Assembly (NCBI GenBank): GCA_013697245.1
Contig: JACCXH010000056.1
Span: 1-64,000 of the forward strand
Source of the DNA: Bacteroidota bacterium
GTDB taxonomy: Bacteria; Bacteroidota; Bacteroidia; B-17B0; Aurantibacillaceae
Direction of reading: 5' to 3'
Length of the DNA stretch: 64,000 nt
The position numbers and the translations under genes were made by a program. Each line of letters starts with the position of its first letter. The first letter of the stretch is position 1. Under the pieces are notes generated by a model. That model ran no database searches, was not told the origin of the DNA, and saw nothing but the letters and a program-made list of their open reading frames with translations. Of this stretch, positions 16,815-25,221 are shown piece by piece.

Positions 16815-18092
16815 CTACTTTAACAACGAAGCAGCTACCCCACATTTTAAACAGGCTTTTTTACTGCAATAGTTATCGTAAAGGTTAATTGCCGCCTGAC
16901 TATCTGCCGCGGTTTTTAACACCGGCTTTTTCTCGTTAAATAATTTAGTTTTGGCGTTTTGTTCAAAATCACAATTATTTAAAAGCTCAACGGCCAGGTT
17001 GGTCATTTCTTCTTTCCCTGTTCGTTTCGAATAAAAAAAATAAAAAGGAGCAAAAGTATTTATAATCAGATTTTCAATAGAAGTTAATCCAAGTGTCAGA
17101 TCTTTTGAGGTCAGTTTTCCATCCATGTTATAATGGTTTTTCCAATAACCGTCTAAGTTTATTTTTAAGGCCAAAACAATTTCTTCGTAATTAGAAAAAT
17201 CGTAAGGCGCAATAAATAATCCGGGTTTGGTATTTATTAATTTTGCAAATTGTGCCAAACGTATGGTAGGAAAATTTGCCGGACGCAACTTGGAAAATTT
17301 AAAGATGTCCTTATTTAAAGAAATAATACGGTATTTGTTCTTCAAATAATCAAACTCATTTTGCAATTGCAAAATATATTTATCTTCAAACTGGTTTTCT
17401 AACAAGCCAGAAGCGCCTAATAATAAGGCTTCCAGCTGCAACAGATTATCAGAATGTTTTAGTAATATGGTAATGGGTAAGTTTTTTGCAAGTAATTCAA
17501 ATGGCAAAGAATTTACGTTGAAGCCAAAATTGCGCAAGAGTAAAGAATAAAAAGTTTGCGTATAATCGCCTTTCACCGAACTGAAATAATCTTCCAGCGC
17601 CCTCACTTTTCCTTCCAGCCTTTCAAAGGTCATGCGCTCTAACCAACTAATAAATTTTAGTTCGTTAACCCCTGCTAATTGGTTATGACAAGCAATTTTT
17701 GCTTTAGATGTATTTAACTGATGGTATGTTGCCAAAGTACTTTCGGCAATTAAATTTTTTAATTCCAACACCTCCACATTATTTATTTTATTCTGCATAA
17801 GATCTGCATCATGCTCATACACCACATGCAAAATAATGTTATCATAATTCTTATCTTGTTGGTGTTTGTGTTTTAACCAATCGCTGGTTTTAATATGCAC
17901 TTCTATATTGCCCACTAAAACAACCTCCTCTACTTTTATCTGTGCATTAAAAAAATCCGGGCCCGAATCTTTATTTAACTCCCCATTTTTTAAAACAGAA
18001 ATGCTTTTACCGCTGGTAGTAATAAAAGGCAGCGGTTTTAAAATTTTATATTGCCATAAGAATTGCAGCAGGTCTTCGTTAAATTTATGCAT
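16815..18092 (-). CDS. DUF2851 family protein
   Basis: 425 residues. The N-terminal SGPDFFNAQIKVEEVVLVGNIEVHIK segment with SDWLKHKHQQDKNYDNIILHVVYEHD is characteristic of DUF2851, a family of Bacteroidota proteins of unknown function whose core somewhat resembles nuclease-like folds. The C-terminus has CSKKACLKCGV, a possible metal site. It overlaps the upstream YdcF-like gene by 8 nt. Cytoplasmic, with no signal peptide. Confidence 0.85.
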   Translation of the reverse strand: MHKFNEDLLQFLWQYKILKPLPFITTSGKSISVLKNGELNKDSGPDFFNAQIKVEEVVLVGNIEVHIKTSDWLKHKHQQDKNYDNIILHVVYEHDADLMQNKINNVEVLELKNLIAESTLATYHQLNTSKAKIACHNQLAGVNELKFISWLERMTFERLEGKVRALEDYFSSVKGDYTQTFYSLLLRNFGFNVNSLPFELLAKNLPITILLKHSDNLLQLEALLLGASGLLENQFEDKYILQLQNEFDYLKNKYRIISLNKDIFKFSKLRPANFPTIRLAQFAKLINTKPGLFIAPYDFSNYEEIVLALKINLDGYWKNHYNMDGKLTSKDLTLGLTSIENLIINTFAPFYFFYSKRTGKEEMTNLAVELLNNCDFEQNAKTKLFNEKKPVLKTAADSQAAINLYDNYCSKKACLKCGVAASLLK

Positions 18093-18852
18093 AACCTCTT
18101 ATTTTGTAAACAATAAAACCCAGCCACTCATGAATGATAGTTTGTAGCGCGAACAAAGCATCGGGGTTTGGAATAAATAAATGATCAAAACTAAAACGCC
18201 TGATGCCGCTTACCCGATTGGTTAAATAAGGTGTGAGATTTTTGTAGCCTGCTTTTTTAAATACGGCTAAAGAGCGCGGCATATGGTAAGCCGATGTGAC
18301 CAATAAAAAATGACCTTTTATTTTTAGGCTATCCAGGATCTTTTTCGTAAAAACAGCATTCTCATAAGTATTCTTGCTTTCGGTTTCAATGATCATGGCA
18401 CTATCGGGAATGTTAACCGACCTTAAATATTTTTTTACATAAATGCCTTCTTTTTTCTCAGGAAATTCGATGCTGCCGCTACCCCCGGTGAAAATAAATT
18501 TTTTAACCCTGCCGTTATAGTATAAAGGAAAGATCTGGAACAACCTATCGGCACCCCAGCCAAAATTCAATTTTTTCAATCGCACATCAACGCTGCCAAT
18601 GCCGCCTAAAATTATGGCCCCGTCGTATTTGGTTGTCATAAGATCGTAATCGGGTGTAACAGGCTCGTATTGACGAAAACACTCATCAACTATGAATGAA
18701 TTGCTACAGATATATAAAATAACTAATGCCGCTATCCTTAATTTTTTTGCCCTCCCTTCTACCTTGGTCTTAAAAGAATATAATAAAAAAACAAACACCC
18801 ATACCAGTGGTGAAATTATGAAACCAAGTATTTTTGAGAAAAAGAAAAACAT
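18085..18852 (-). CDS. YdcF/SanA/ElyC family membrane protein (DUF218)
   Basis: 255 residues: two N-terminal membrane segments (about 5-28 and 38-55), then a DUF218 domain with DGAIILGGIGSVD, the FIFTGGSGS loop, ESKNTYENAVFTKKIL and LLVTSAYHMPRSLAVFKKAG. Relatives influence envelope integrity and peptidoglycan or polysaccharide precursor metabolism in E. coli (SanA, ElyC), but the enzymatic activity is undefined. It follows the gene at 18856-19881 by 3 nt. Confidence 0.88.
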   Translation of the reverse strand: MFFFFSKILGFIISPLVWVFVFLLYSFKTKVEGRAKKLRIAALVILYICSNSFIVDECFRQYEPVTPDYDLMTTKYDGAIILGGIGSVDVRLKKLNFGWGADRLFQIFPLYYNGRVKKFIFTGGSGSIEFPEKKEGIYVKKYLRSVNIPDSAMIIETESKNTYENAVFTKKILDSLKIKGHFLLVTSAYHMPRSLAVFKKAGYKNLTPYLTNRVSGIRRFSFDHLFIPNPDALFALQTIIHEWLGFIVYKIRGYA

Positions 18853-18855
18853 ATA

Positions 18856-19881
18856 TTAAAATTTTAATTGGCCGGTCTCTTCATCCACCTGTATCTTCAA
18901 TTGATCAGAATCTGCAGTTACATCTTTAATGATTTTTATAGTTCTTAGCAGAGGAGAAAAAGCTCTTAAATTTGCCAACGTTTTATTATTAAAGATATTT
19001 TCTTTTTTCTTATAATATATTTCTTTTAAAAAAATTCTTCCATCCGCTTCAACAACTGCAGGCAAATATTTTCCATCACTTATATAAATATAAAGCTGAT
19101 TGTTTTTTATAAAAGCAAACGCTTTTTTTACTAGATAACTTTTACAATCAATTAAAACAGGTTGAAAATTTATTAAAGCAGAATCGTTTATTATCTTATA
19201 ATTTGAAGTTAAAACAGGGGCATTTCTTATTAACTGGCCAATATTAAAATAAAGACCATCGTTTCCATTCGCACTTTCTATCCTCTTTACAGGTAATGAA
19301 TTTAAACGTTTTACAAGGTCTTCTGTTTGTTGCGCAGTAAATTCTAATGGCTTGTAATACATTATTTGATTTTTGAATTGCAAAAACGCAGCCGCCATTG
19401 CTTCAGAAAAAATTTTATTAAGACCGCTCGCTTTATTAAGACCTGCACTTTTATCAAATTTTAAATACTGACTATATTCCAGCTTTGCCATATTTTCGGT
19501 TATTCTATAATAATCAAAGGCCAAAGTAATTTCGAAATCATCAGTATTTCCATTTAAAATTTCGATTAAATTAATTTGATTAATTACAAGGATAATTTTC
19601 GTTGGCTCATAAAAAGATTTATGGTGTTTTAAAAAAAACCGTTCAAGTTCTGAACTAATAGTGTCATTGCCTACAGTTTGTATTTTATTTAAAAGCCCTT
19701 CATAATAAAACCCTGTAGGTTTTTGTTTATTAAACCTCGCATCTACAACTTTAGCGATCGAAAAATTATATTTCTCATAAACAAAGGCATCTTTGTTAAG
19801 CATAAATGTACCATCAAATGCCAAAAGCATTTTAGAGATGAAAAAGCTAAAAAATAATACGGCCAATAGTTTATGGTTCAT
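18856..19881 (-). CDS. Secreted protein of unknown function
   Basis: 341 residues with an N-terminal signal peptide (about 1-21). The remainder is mixed alpha/beta with many Asn/Lys/Ile, and no motif that I recognise. It heads the unit that continues into the YdcF-like and DUF2851 genes. It may act at the envelope, an inference from the signal peptide and neighbours only. Confidence 0.7.
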   Translation of the reverse strand: MNHKLLAVLFFSFFISKMLLAFDGTFMLNKDAFVYEKYNFSIAKVVDARFNKQKPTGFYYEGLLNKIQTVGNDTISSELERFFLKHHKSFYEPTKIILVINQINLIEILNGNTDDFEITLAFDYYRITENMAKLEYSQYLKFDKSAGLNKASGLNKIFSEAMAAAFLQFKNQIMYYKPLEFTAQQTEDLVKRLNSLPVKRIESANGNDGLYFNIGQLIRNAPVLTSNYKIINDSALINFQPVLIDCKSYLVKKAFAFIKNNQLYIYISDGKYLPAVVEADGRIFLKEIYYKKKENIFNNKTLANLRAFSPLLRTIKIIKDVTADSDQLKIQVDEETGQLKF

Positions 19882-19968
19882 TTTAATATGTATTGATCAT
19901 AAATGTAAAAAAGTTTAATGATTTTTTTGGCATTCTCTCCTAATATAAATCGCTATATTTATCGAGAT

Positions 19969-19976
19969 TAAATTTG
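19969..19976 (+). promoter_or_regulatory. -7 promoter element of accC
   Basis: TAAATTTG matches TAnnTTTG and lies 20 bases before the accC start. No -33 box at ideal spacing is seen. Confidence 0.5.
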
Positions 19977-19996
19977 ATTATTTCAAGACAAATAAC

Positions 19997-21481
19997 ATGA
20001 AAAAGATCTTAATAGCAAACCGTGGCGAAATTGCCTTGCGTATTATGCGTAGCGCCCGCGAAATGGGTATTAGAACCGTTGCCATTTTTTCTGAAGCAGA
20101 TAGAAATGCTTTATTTGTAAAATATGCCGATGAGGCCGTTTGTGTTGGTCCGCCGCCAAGCTCACAATCTTATTTACAAGGCGATAAGATCATTGCTATT
20201 TGTAAAGAATTGGGCGTTGATGGCATCCATCCCGGTTACGGATTTTTAAGTGAGAATGCGGATTTTGCCAGAAAAGTAAAAAAAGCAGGCATTACGTTTA
20301 TTGGCCCAAGTGCCGAGAGTATGGACCTGATGGGTGATAAACTAAGCGCCAAAGCCACCGCTAAAAAATACAATGTACCTATGATTCCCGGTTCTGATGG
20401 GGCTATCAGCGACCTGAAAGAAGCCGTTAAAGTGGCTAAAGAAGTTGGTTTTCCTTTATTGATAAAGGCCAGTGCCGGCGGTGGTGGTAAAGGTATGCGC
20501 CTGGTTGAGAAAGAAAGTGAGATCGAAGAGCAAATGAAAATGGCTATCAGCGAGGCCATCTCTGCCTTTGGAAACGGAGCTGTTTTTATTGAAAAATATG
20601 CCAGTCAACCGCGCCATATTGAGATCCAGCTTTTAGCCGATAACCATGGCAATTGCGTTTATCTTTTTGAGCGGGAATGCAGCATCCAGCGCCGTCATCA
20701 AAAATTAATTGAAGAAGCGCCAAGCAGCGTTCTATCGCCCGAACTGCGTGCAAAAATGGGTAAATGCGCTGTCGATGTGGCCAAGGCCTGCAATTACAGC
20801 GGCGCCGGAACAGTAGAGTTCTTATTAGATGCCGATCTTAACTTCTATTTTTTAGAAATGAATACGCGTTTGCAGGTAGAACACCCGGTTTCTGAATTAA
20901 TAACCGGTCTTGATCTTGTGAAAGAACAAATAAAAGTGGCCCGCAACGAAAAATTAAGCTTTACACAGGATGATCTTAAAATAAACGGCCATGCCCTGGA
21001 AGTGCGAGTGTGTGCTGAAGACCCGATGAATAATTTTTTACCGGATATTGGTAAATTATTGGTTTATAAAACACCAAGTGGCCCCGGAGTACGCGTAGAT
21101 GATGGTTTTGAGGAAGGCATGGATATCCCTATTTATTACGATCCCATGATCTCAAAATTAATTGTGCATGGTAAAGACAGGACCGAGGCCATCGCAAAAA
21201 TGATAAGGGCCATTGAGGATTACACAATAATTGGTGTGGAAACGACGTTAGAATTTTGTAAATTTGTTTTAAAGCATGAGGCTTTTGTAAGCGGTAACTT
21301 TGATACCGGGTTTATTCCAAAATATTTCAAACCCGAGCTCTTAAATGTAAAAAACGAAGAGTACGCCCAATTAGCCGCCATTGCAAGTTCTATAATATTT
21401 GAGAATACGAAGGCAAAACAGGCCGGAACGACCGAAAGCTCTGTTAAAAAAAGTAAATGGAAAACAAACCGGTTAAATTAA
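19997..21481 (+). CDS. accC: Biotin carboxylase subunit of an acyl-CoA carboxylase
   Basis: 494 residues. The N-terminal KILIANRGEIALRIMRSAREMG, ATP-grasp loop KASAGGGGKGMR, EKYASQPRHIEIQ, FLEMNTRLQVEHPVSE and the C-terminal biotin carboxylase domain with RVCAEDP are intact. It carboxylates biotin on a carrier protein with ATP and bicarbonate. The length exceeds plain E. coli AccC (449) by a roughly 45-residue tail. This resembles Bacteroidota subunits that also work in propionyl- or acetyl-CoA carboxylase complexes. No carrier or carboxyltransferase gene is adjacent, so substrate specificity is open. Confidence 0.93.
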   Translation: MKKILIANRGEIALRIMRSAREMGIRTVAIFSEADRNALFVKYADEAVCVGPPPSSQSYLQGDKIIAICKELGVDGIHPGYGFLSENADFARKVKKAGITFIGPSAESMDLMGDKLSAKATAKKYNVPMIPGSDGAISDLKEAVKVAKEVGFPLLIKASAGGGGKGMRLVEKESEIEEQMKMAISEAISAFGNGAVFIEKYASQPRHIEIQLLADNHGNCVYLFERECSIQRRHQKLIEEAPSSVLSPELRAKMGKCAVDVAKACNYSGAGTVEFLLDADLNFYFLEMNTRLQVEHPVSELITGLDLVKEQIKVARNEKLSFTQDDLKINGHALEVRVCAEDPMNNFLPDIGKLLVYKTPSGPGVRVDDGFEEGMDIPIYYDPMISKLIVHGKDRTEAIAKMIRAIEDYTIIGVETTLEFCKFVLKHEAFVSGNFDTGFIPKYFKPELLNVKNEEYAQLAAIASSIIFENTKAKQAGTTESSVKKSKWKTNRLN

Positions 21482-21644
21482 GAGCTTGTTGGAGTTTAAG
21501 AAGTGAATTTGTTTATAGATTATTTTTGAGCGAAACGAGGCAAATTTTGCAGTCATAATGAAACAAATTATAACGAAAAATTTAACGAAGGAGCAGCCAA
21601 AAAGAAGCATAAACAAATTATTTGGTAAATTTTAACACGCTCTA
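21481..21644. repeat. Palindromic MITE-like intergenic element
   Basis: 164-bp imperfect palindrome filling the space between accC and the DUF4294 gene. The ends are inverted (AGAGCTTGTT at 21481, AACACGCTCT ending at 21644, 9 of 10 matching), and an inner pair is perfect (AATTTGTTTAT 21506-21516 with ATAAACAAATT 21610-21620). Further matched blocks lie towards the centre (TTTTTG, AAATTTT). No ORF is inside. It could be a non-autonomous mobile element or a large structured RNA. The left end overlaps the final base of the accC stop codon. Confidence 0.7.
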
Positions 21645-21693
21645 AGACGCAACTTGTAGGTTACATTTACCGTAAAAGATAATAAAGGATTAG

Positions 21694-22341
21694 ATGAGTA
21701 GCTGGTTTTTTAAATATTCTTTCAATAATTCATTTTTAAAACTAATGAGCTTACTCTTTATAGGCCTTAGCTCATCATCTTTACAAGCTCAAAGCAACAC
21801 GCAGGATTTTACCGTGCCACCAAAAGTTGGTTTTCGCTGCAGGGCAGAGATTGTTAATGGCGACACCCTGCCATTGGTACTTTTAAATACTGTTTACGTT
21901 TATACCGATTTTGTTTATAGAACCCCTCGCCAGTATGAGCAATGGACAAGAGTTAAATACAACGTAAAAAAAGTGTACCCTTATGCTATCCTGGCTGCAG
22001 CCAAATTAAAAGAATACGATAAGGCCCTCGAAAAAATGCAGGACGAAGACCTTAAAAAAGCCTTTTTAAAAGTTTGCGAAAAAGACCTTAGAAATGAATT
22101 TGAAGATGAGTTAAAGAATTTAACCATTAGCCAAGGCAAAGTGCTTATGAAATTGATTGATCGCGAATCGGGTAAAACAACTTACGAGGTGGTAAAACAG
22201 CTACGTGGTAGTTTTCAAGCGGCCATGTGGCAAACTCTGGCCCGTTTATTTGGTAATAACATGAAAACCGAATACGACGCCAAAGTAGAAGATATCATGA
22301 TAGAACGCGCTATAAAGTTAGTTGAAAGCGGACAGTTTTAA
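21694..22341 (+). CDS. DUF4294 family secreted protein
   Basis: 215 residues. After a hydrophobic leader ending near QAQS (about 1-34), the protein has the family hallmarks NGDTLPLVLLNTVYVY, RVKYNVKKVYPYAILAAAKL and LIDRESGKTTYEVVKQLRGSFQAAMWQTLARLFG. DUF4294 proteins are found mostly in Bacteroidota and are exported. Their function is not known. Confidence 0.87.
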   Translation: MSSWFFKYSFNNSFLKLMSLLFIGLSSSSLQAQSNTQDFTVPPKVGFRCRAEIVNGDTLPLVLLNTVYVYTDFVYRTPRQYEQWTRVKYNVKKVYPYAILAAAKLKEYDKALEKMQDEDLKKAFLKVCEKDLRNEFEDELKNLTISQGKVLMKLIDRESGKTTYEVVKQLRGSFQAAMWQTLARLFGNNMKTEYDAKVEDIMIERAIKLVESGQF

Positions 22342-22430
22342 GTTTTTACTACGGTTATTAAGAATCGTTTGTAAACAAAAAATTTAATGGTACCATAAAC
22401 AGCAGTTAAAAATTTTCTTACTTTCGCTAT

Positions 22431-23210
22431 ATGTATAGATTATTAATTATTGCCATACTTTTTGTGTCGTTTGCAATGAATGGCCAAACAAAAACTAAAA
22501 AAGACCCTAAGGGTAAAACAAAAGTTGCCAAGGTAGATTCTACCGGTGCCGAAATTGAAGAAGAAAAAACCCCCGAAGAATTGCTGGAGCTAACGCTGCC
22601 TTTAGAGACTGAAATCGACGCCATGACGGGTAAAAAAGTTTTCTATAAAGAAAGAAAGCTTAGGAACGACTCTTTAAGAAATGCTTTACGTATTGAACAA
22701 AGAAAGAAAAAAATGTCGTTCTGGGTTAAAACCACTTACCCTAACCCAAAACTTAAAAACAAACAGTTGCCAATACAGTTATGCATTAATATTGCTAATA
22801 AAGATACTAACTTAACTTATTGTGTAAACGACTCTATTTGCAAAGATCCTGAAATTAAAAAAGTGATTTATGAAAAAGTAGTTGGTGATACAACATATAT
22901 GTTGATATTTATTCAGGCCTACACCAAATCTAAATCTGATGGTGGTGTTTGTAACGCCGGCAAAGAGCAAAAACTATATTTTGTGCGCTGGAATCCAAAA
23001 ACAAATGTGGCCAAATGGAAATTAAAGAACATTAATTCCTGCATTAAAACCATTACCAATATGACCAAAGAAAAGATCACCGAGTGGGATAAAACCAGCG
23101 TTTTAAACGTCAGTTACCATAGGGGATCTACTTTTTACGACATTAAATTCGATCCAAATAAGCCGCAATTGGGCTTCCAGACCGAAGGTGGTGGCGGTGC
23201 GGCTGAATAG
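22431..23210 (+). CDS. Secreted protein of unknown function
   Basis: 259 residues with signal peptide (MYRLLIIAILFVSFAMNGQ) and a Lys/Glu-rich linker (about 20-75). A globular part follows with several Cys (INIANKDTNLTYCVNDSICKD, SDGGVCNAGKEQ) and a glycine-rich end (GGGGAAE). No family recognised. It is followed after 60 nt by lpxK. Confidence 0.72.
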   Translation: MYRLLIIAILFVSFAMNGQTKTKKDPKGKTKVAKVDSTGAEIEEEKTPEELLELTLPLETEIDAMTGKKVFYKERKLRNDSLRNALRIEQRKKKMSFWVKTTYPNPKLKNKQLPIQLCINIANKDTNLTYCVNDSICKDPEIKKVIYEKVVGDTTYMLIFIQAYTKSKSDGGVCNAGKEQKLYFVRWNPKTNVAKWKLKNINSCIKTITNMTKEKITEWDKTSVLNVSYHRGSTFYDIKFDPNKPQLGFQTEGGGGAAE

Positions 23211-23270
23211 ACCAAAAGCACCCGTATAAATATTTTAATTTTTCGAAAAAAATAAGCATATTTAACCTGT

Positions 23271-24359
23271 TTGAATTCCGGGTTAAAAATACTGCTTTCA
23301 CCTCTTGCATTTATTTACGGCTTTATCACCTTAATAAGGAACCGTTTATATGACGGTCATTTTTTAAAAGTTACTAAATTTGATGTGCACACCATTGGTG
23401 TGGGCAATCTTTCGGTTGGCGGCGCCGGAAAAACCCCCCTTGTAGAATATCTTATTCGTTTGCTCCGCCAGGAAGAACCAAAACTTGCAACGCTTAGTCG
23501 TGGTTATAAACGCAAAACCTCAGGTTTTTTATTGGCCGATGAAAATAGCACCGCCGAAGATATTGGTGATGAACCTTTAATTTATAAATATAAATACAAG
23601 GTGCAGGTGGCAGTAGATGCCAACCGTGTGAGTGGTGTAAAAAAATTAATTGCCTTAGAAGATAAGGCACCAAAAATAATTTTGCTCGACGATGTTTTTC
23701 AGCACCGGGCCATAAAATGTGGTTTAAACATTGTGGTTAGTGATTACAATAATTTATTTTTTAACGATACTATGTTACCTGCAGGCACATTGCGCGAATT
23801 TAAAAGTGGCATCGTGCGTGCCGACCTCATCATTATTACAAAAACACCGGATAGGACAAGCCCTGTTGAGATACGGAACATTCTTAAAGATGTTAACCCA
23901 AAGGCGCATCAACAGGTATTTTTTAGCTATTTGCAATATGGCGATCTTTATTCAATTACAAATGCCAACGAAAAAATTGATACACTAAATGATCTTTTTC
24001 GTTTCAGGGTAATTTCATTTGCAGGTATTGCTAATGCGCAACCCATGGTTAATTATTTAAAAGAGTACGCCGCCGATGTAAAACATTTGCAGTTTAACGA
24101 TCATCACGAATTTTCAATAAAAGATTTGGAAGATATTGAACGATATTATAATAGTTTTGAAGGTGGGAATAAAATTTTAGTAACCACCGAAAAAGATTTT
24201 ATGCGCTTAAAAAGTAATTTGGTTTGGTCTATCGCGCAGCGCATGAACATTTATATTTTGCCGGTAGAAATGACCTTTAAAGATAAAGAAGAAGAATTTA
24301 ATCAAGTAATTTTAAAATATGTTAGAGCAAATAGAATTTACCACCAAAAGTATACGTGA
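23271..24359 (+). CDS. lpxK: Tetraacyldisaccharide 4'-kinase
   Basis: 362 residues. It phosphorylates the 4' position of the lipid A disaccharide precursor at the inner membrane. The N-terminal amphipathic/membrane helix LLSPLAFIYGFITLIRNRLYD is followed by the P-loop GNLSVGGAGKTP (about 46-57), SRGYKRKT, DDVFQHR and DLIIITKTP. The start is TTG at 23271. No ATG exists nearby, and this position gives the normal family N-terminus. The last 41 nt overlap the purine nucleoside phosphorylase gene. Confidence 0.92.
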   Translation: MNSGLKILLSPLAFIYGFITLIRNRLYDGHFLKVTKFDVHTIGVGNLSVGGAGKTPLVEYLIRLLRQEEPKLATLSRGYKRKTSGFLLADENSTAEDIGDEPLIYKYKYKVQVAVDANRVSGVKKLIALEDKAPKIILLDDVFQHRAIKCGLNIVVSDYNNLFFNDTMLPAGTLREFKSGIVRADLIIITKTPDRTSPVEIRNILKDVNPKAHQQVFFSYLQYGDLYSITNANEKIDTLNDLFRFRVISFAGIANAQPMVNYLKEYAADVKHLQFNDHHEFSIKDLEDIERYYNSFEGGNKILVTTEKDFMRLKSNLVWSIAQRMNIYILPVEMTFKDKEEEFNQVILKYVRANRIYHQKYT

Positions 24360-25134
24360 AAAAACTAATAATTTTATTCCGCAAGTTGGCATTATACTTG
24401 GAACCGGTTTGGGTGGTTTAGTAAAAGAAATTATTGTTGAGTTTGCACTTCCCTATAACGAGATCCCTAACTTCCCGGTAAGCACTGTAGAAGGCCACAG
24501 CGGCAAATTAATTTTTGGTGAGCTGGGTGGTAAAAAAGTAATTGCTATGCAAGGCCGTTTTCATTTTTACGAAGGCTACAGTATGCAGGAAGTTACTTTC
24601 CCGGTAAGAGTGATGAAAGCTCTTGGTGTAAAAACATTATGTGTGAGTAATGCAAGCGGGGGTATGAACCCAAAATTTGAAGTGGGCGAACTAATGATCA
24701 TTAACGATCATATCAATTTATTTCCAACCAATCCGCTGATAGGAAAAAACATAGAAACATTAGGGCCGCGTTTTCCGGATATGAGCGAAGCGTACAAAAA
24801 AACTTACGTTGCATTAGCAAAAGAAATTGCAAAAGAAAATAATATTAAAGTAAGCGAAGGTGTGTATGCCGGCTTAAGCGGCCCTTGTTTTGAAACACCT
24901 GCCGAGTACCGTTATCTGTGGCGCACAGGCGCCGATGTGGTGGGCATGAGCACAGTACCGGAAGTAATTGTGGCCAAACATGCTGGTATGGATTGTTTTG
25001 GTATTAGCATTGTAACCGATCTTGGTGTAGAAGGTGTGGTGCAAAATGTAAGCCATGAAGAAGTACAACACATTGCCAAAATGCAGGAACCAAAAATGAC
25101 CTTGTTGATGAAGGAGTTGATAAAACGCATTTAA
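24319..25134 (+). CDS. punA: Purine nucleoside phosphorylase (inosine/guanosine type)
   Basis: 271 residues of the trimeric PNP family. GIILGTGLGGL (phosphate loop), VEGHSGKLIFG, QGRFHFYEGY, VSNASGGMNP, GLSGPCFETPAEYR, GADVVGMSTVPEVIVAKHAGMDCFGIS cover the active site. It cleaves purine nucleosides with phosphate to base and ribose 1-phosphate. The ATG overlaps the end of lpxK by 41 nt, an unusually long overlap supporting cotranscription. Confidence 0.95.
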   Translation: MLEQIEFTTKSIREKTNNFIPQVGIILGTGLGGLVKEIIVEFALPYNEIPNFPVSTVEGHSGKLIFGELGGKKVIAMQGRFHFYEGYSMQEVTFPVRVMKALGVKTLCVSNASGGMNPKFEVGELMIINDHINLFPTNPLIGKNIETLGPRFPDMSEAYKKTYVALAKEIAKENNIKVSEGVYAGLSGPCFETPAEYRYLWRTGADVVGMSTVPEVIVAKHAGMDCFGISIVTDLGVEGVVQNVSHEEVQHIAKMQEPKMTLLMKELIKRI

Positions 25135-25221
25135 TAAAACGCTGATGACGCAGAAAATATGATCTAAATGATATGCACAATATCAAATAGCTATTGGCAT
25201 GATTGTTGTTAAAATATGTTT

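Noticed and set aside
24874-25186. Three overlapping minus-strand open frames over the nucleoside phosphorylase gene end
   Set aside because: Multiple frames open by codon bias over a single conserved enzyme; none has a recognisable domain.
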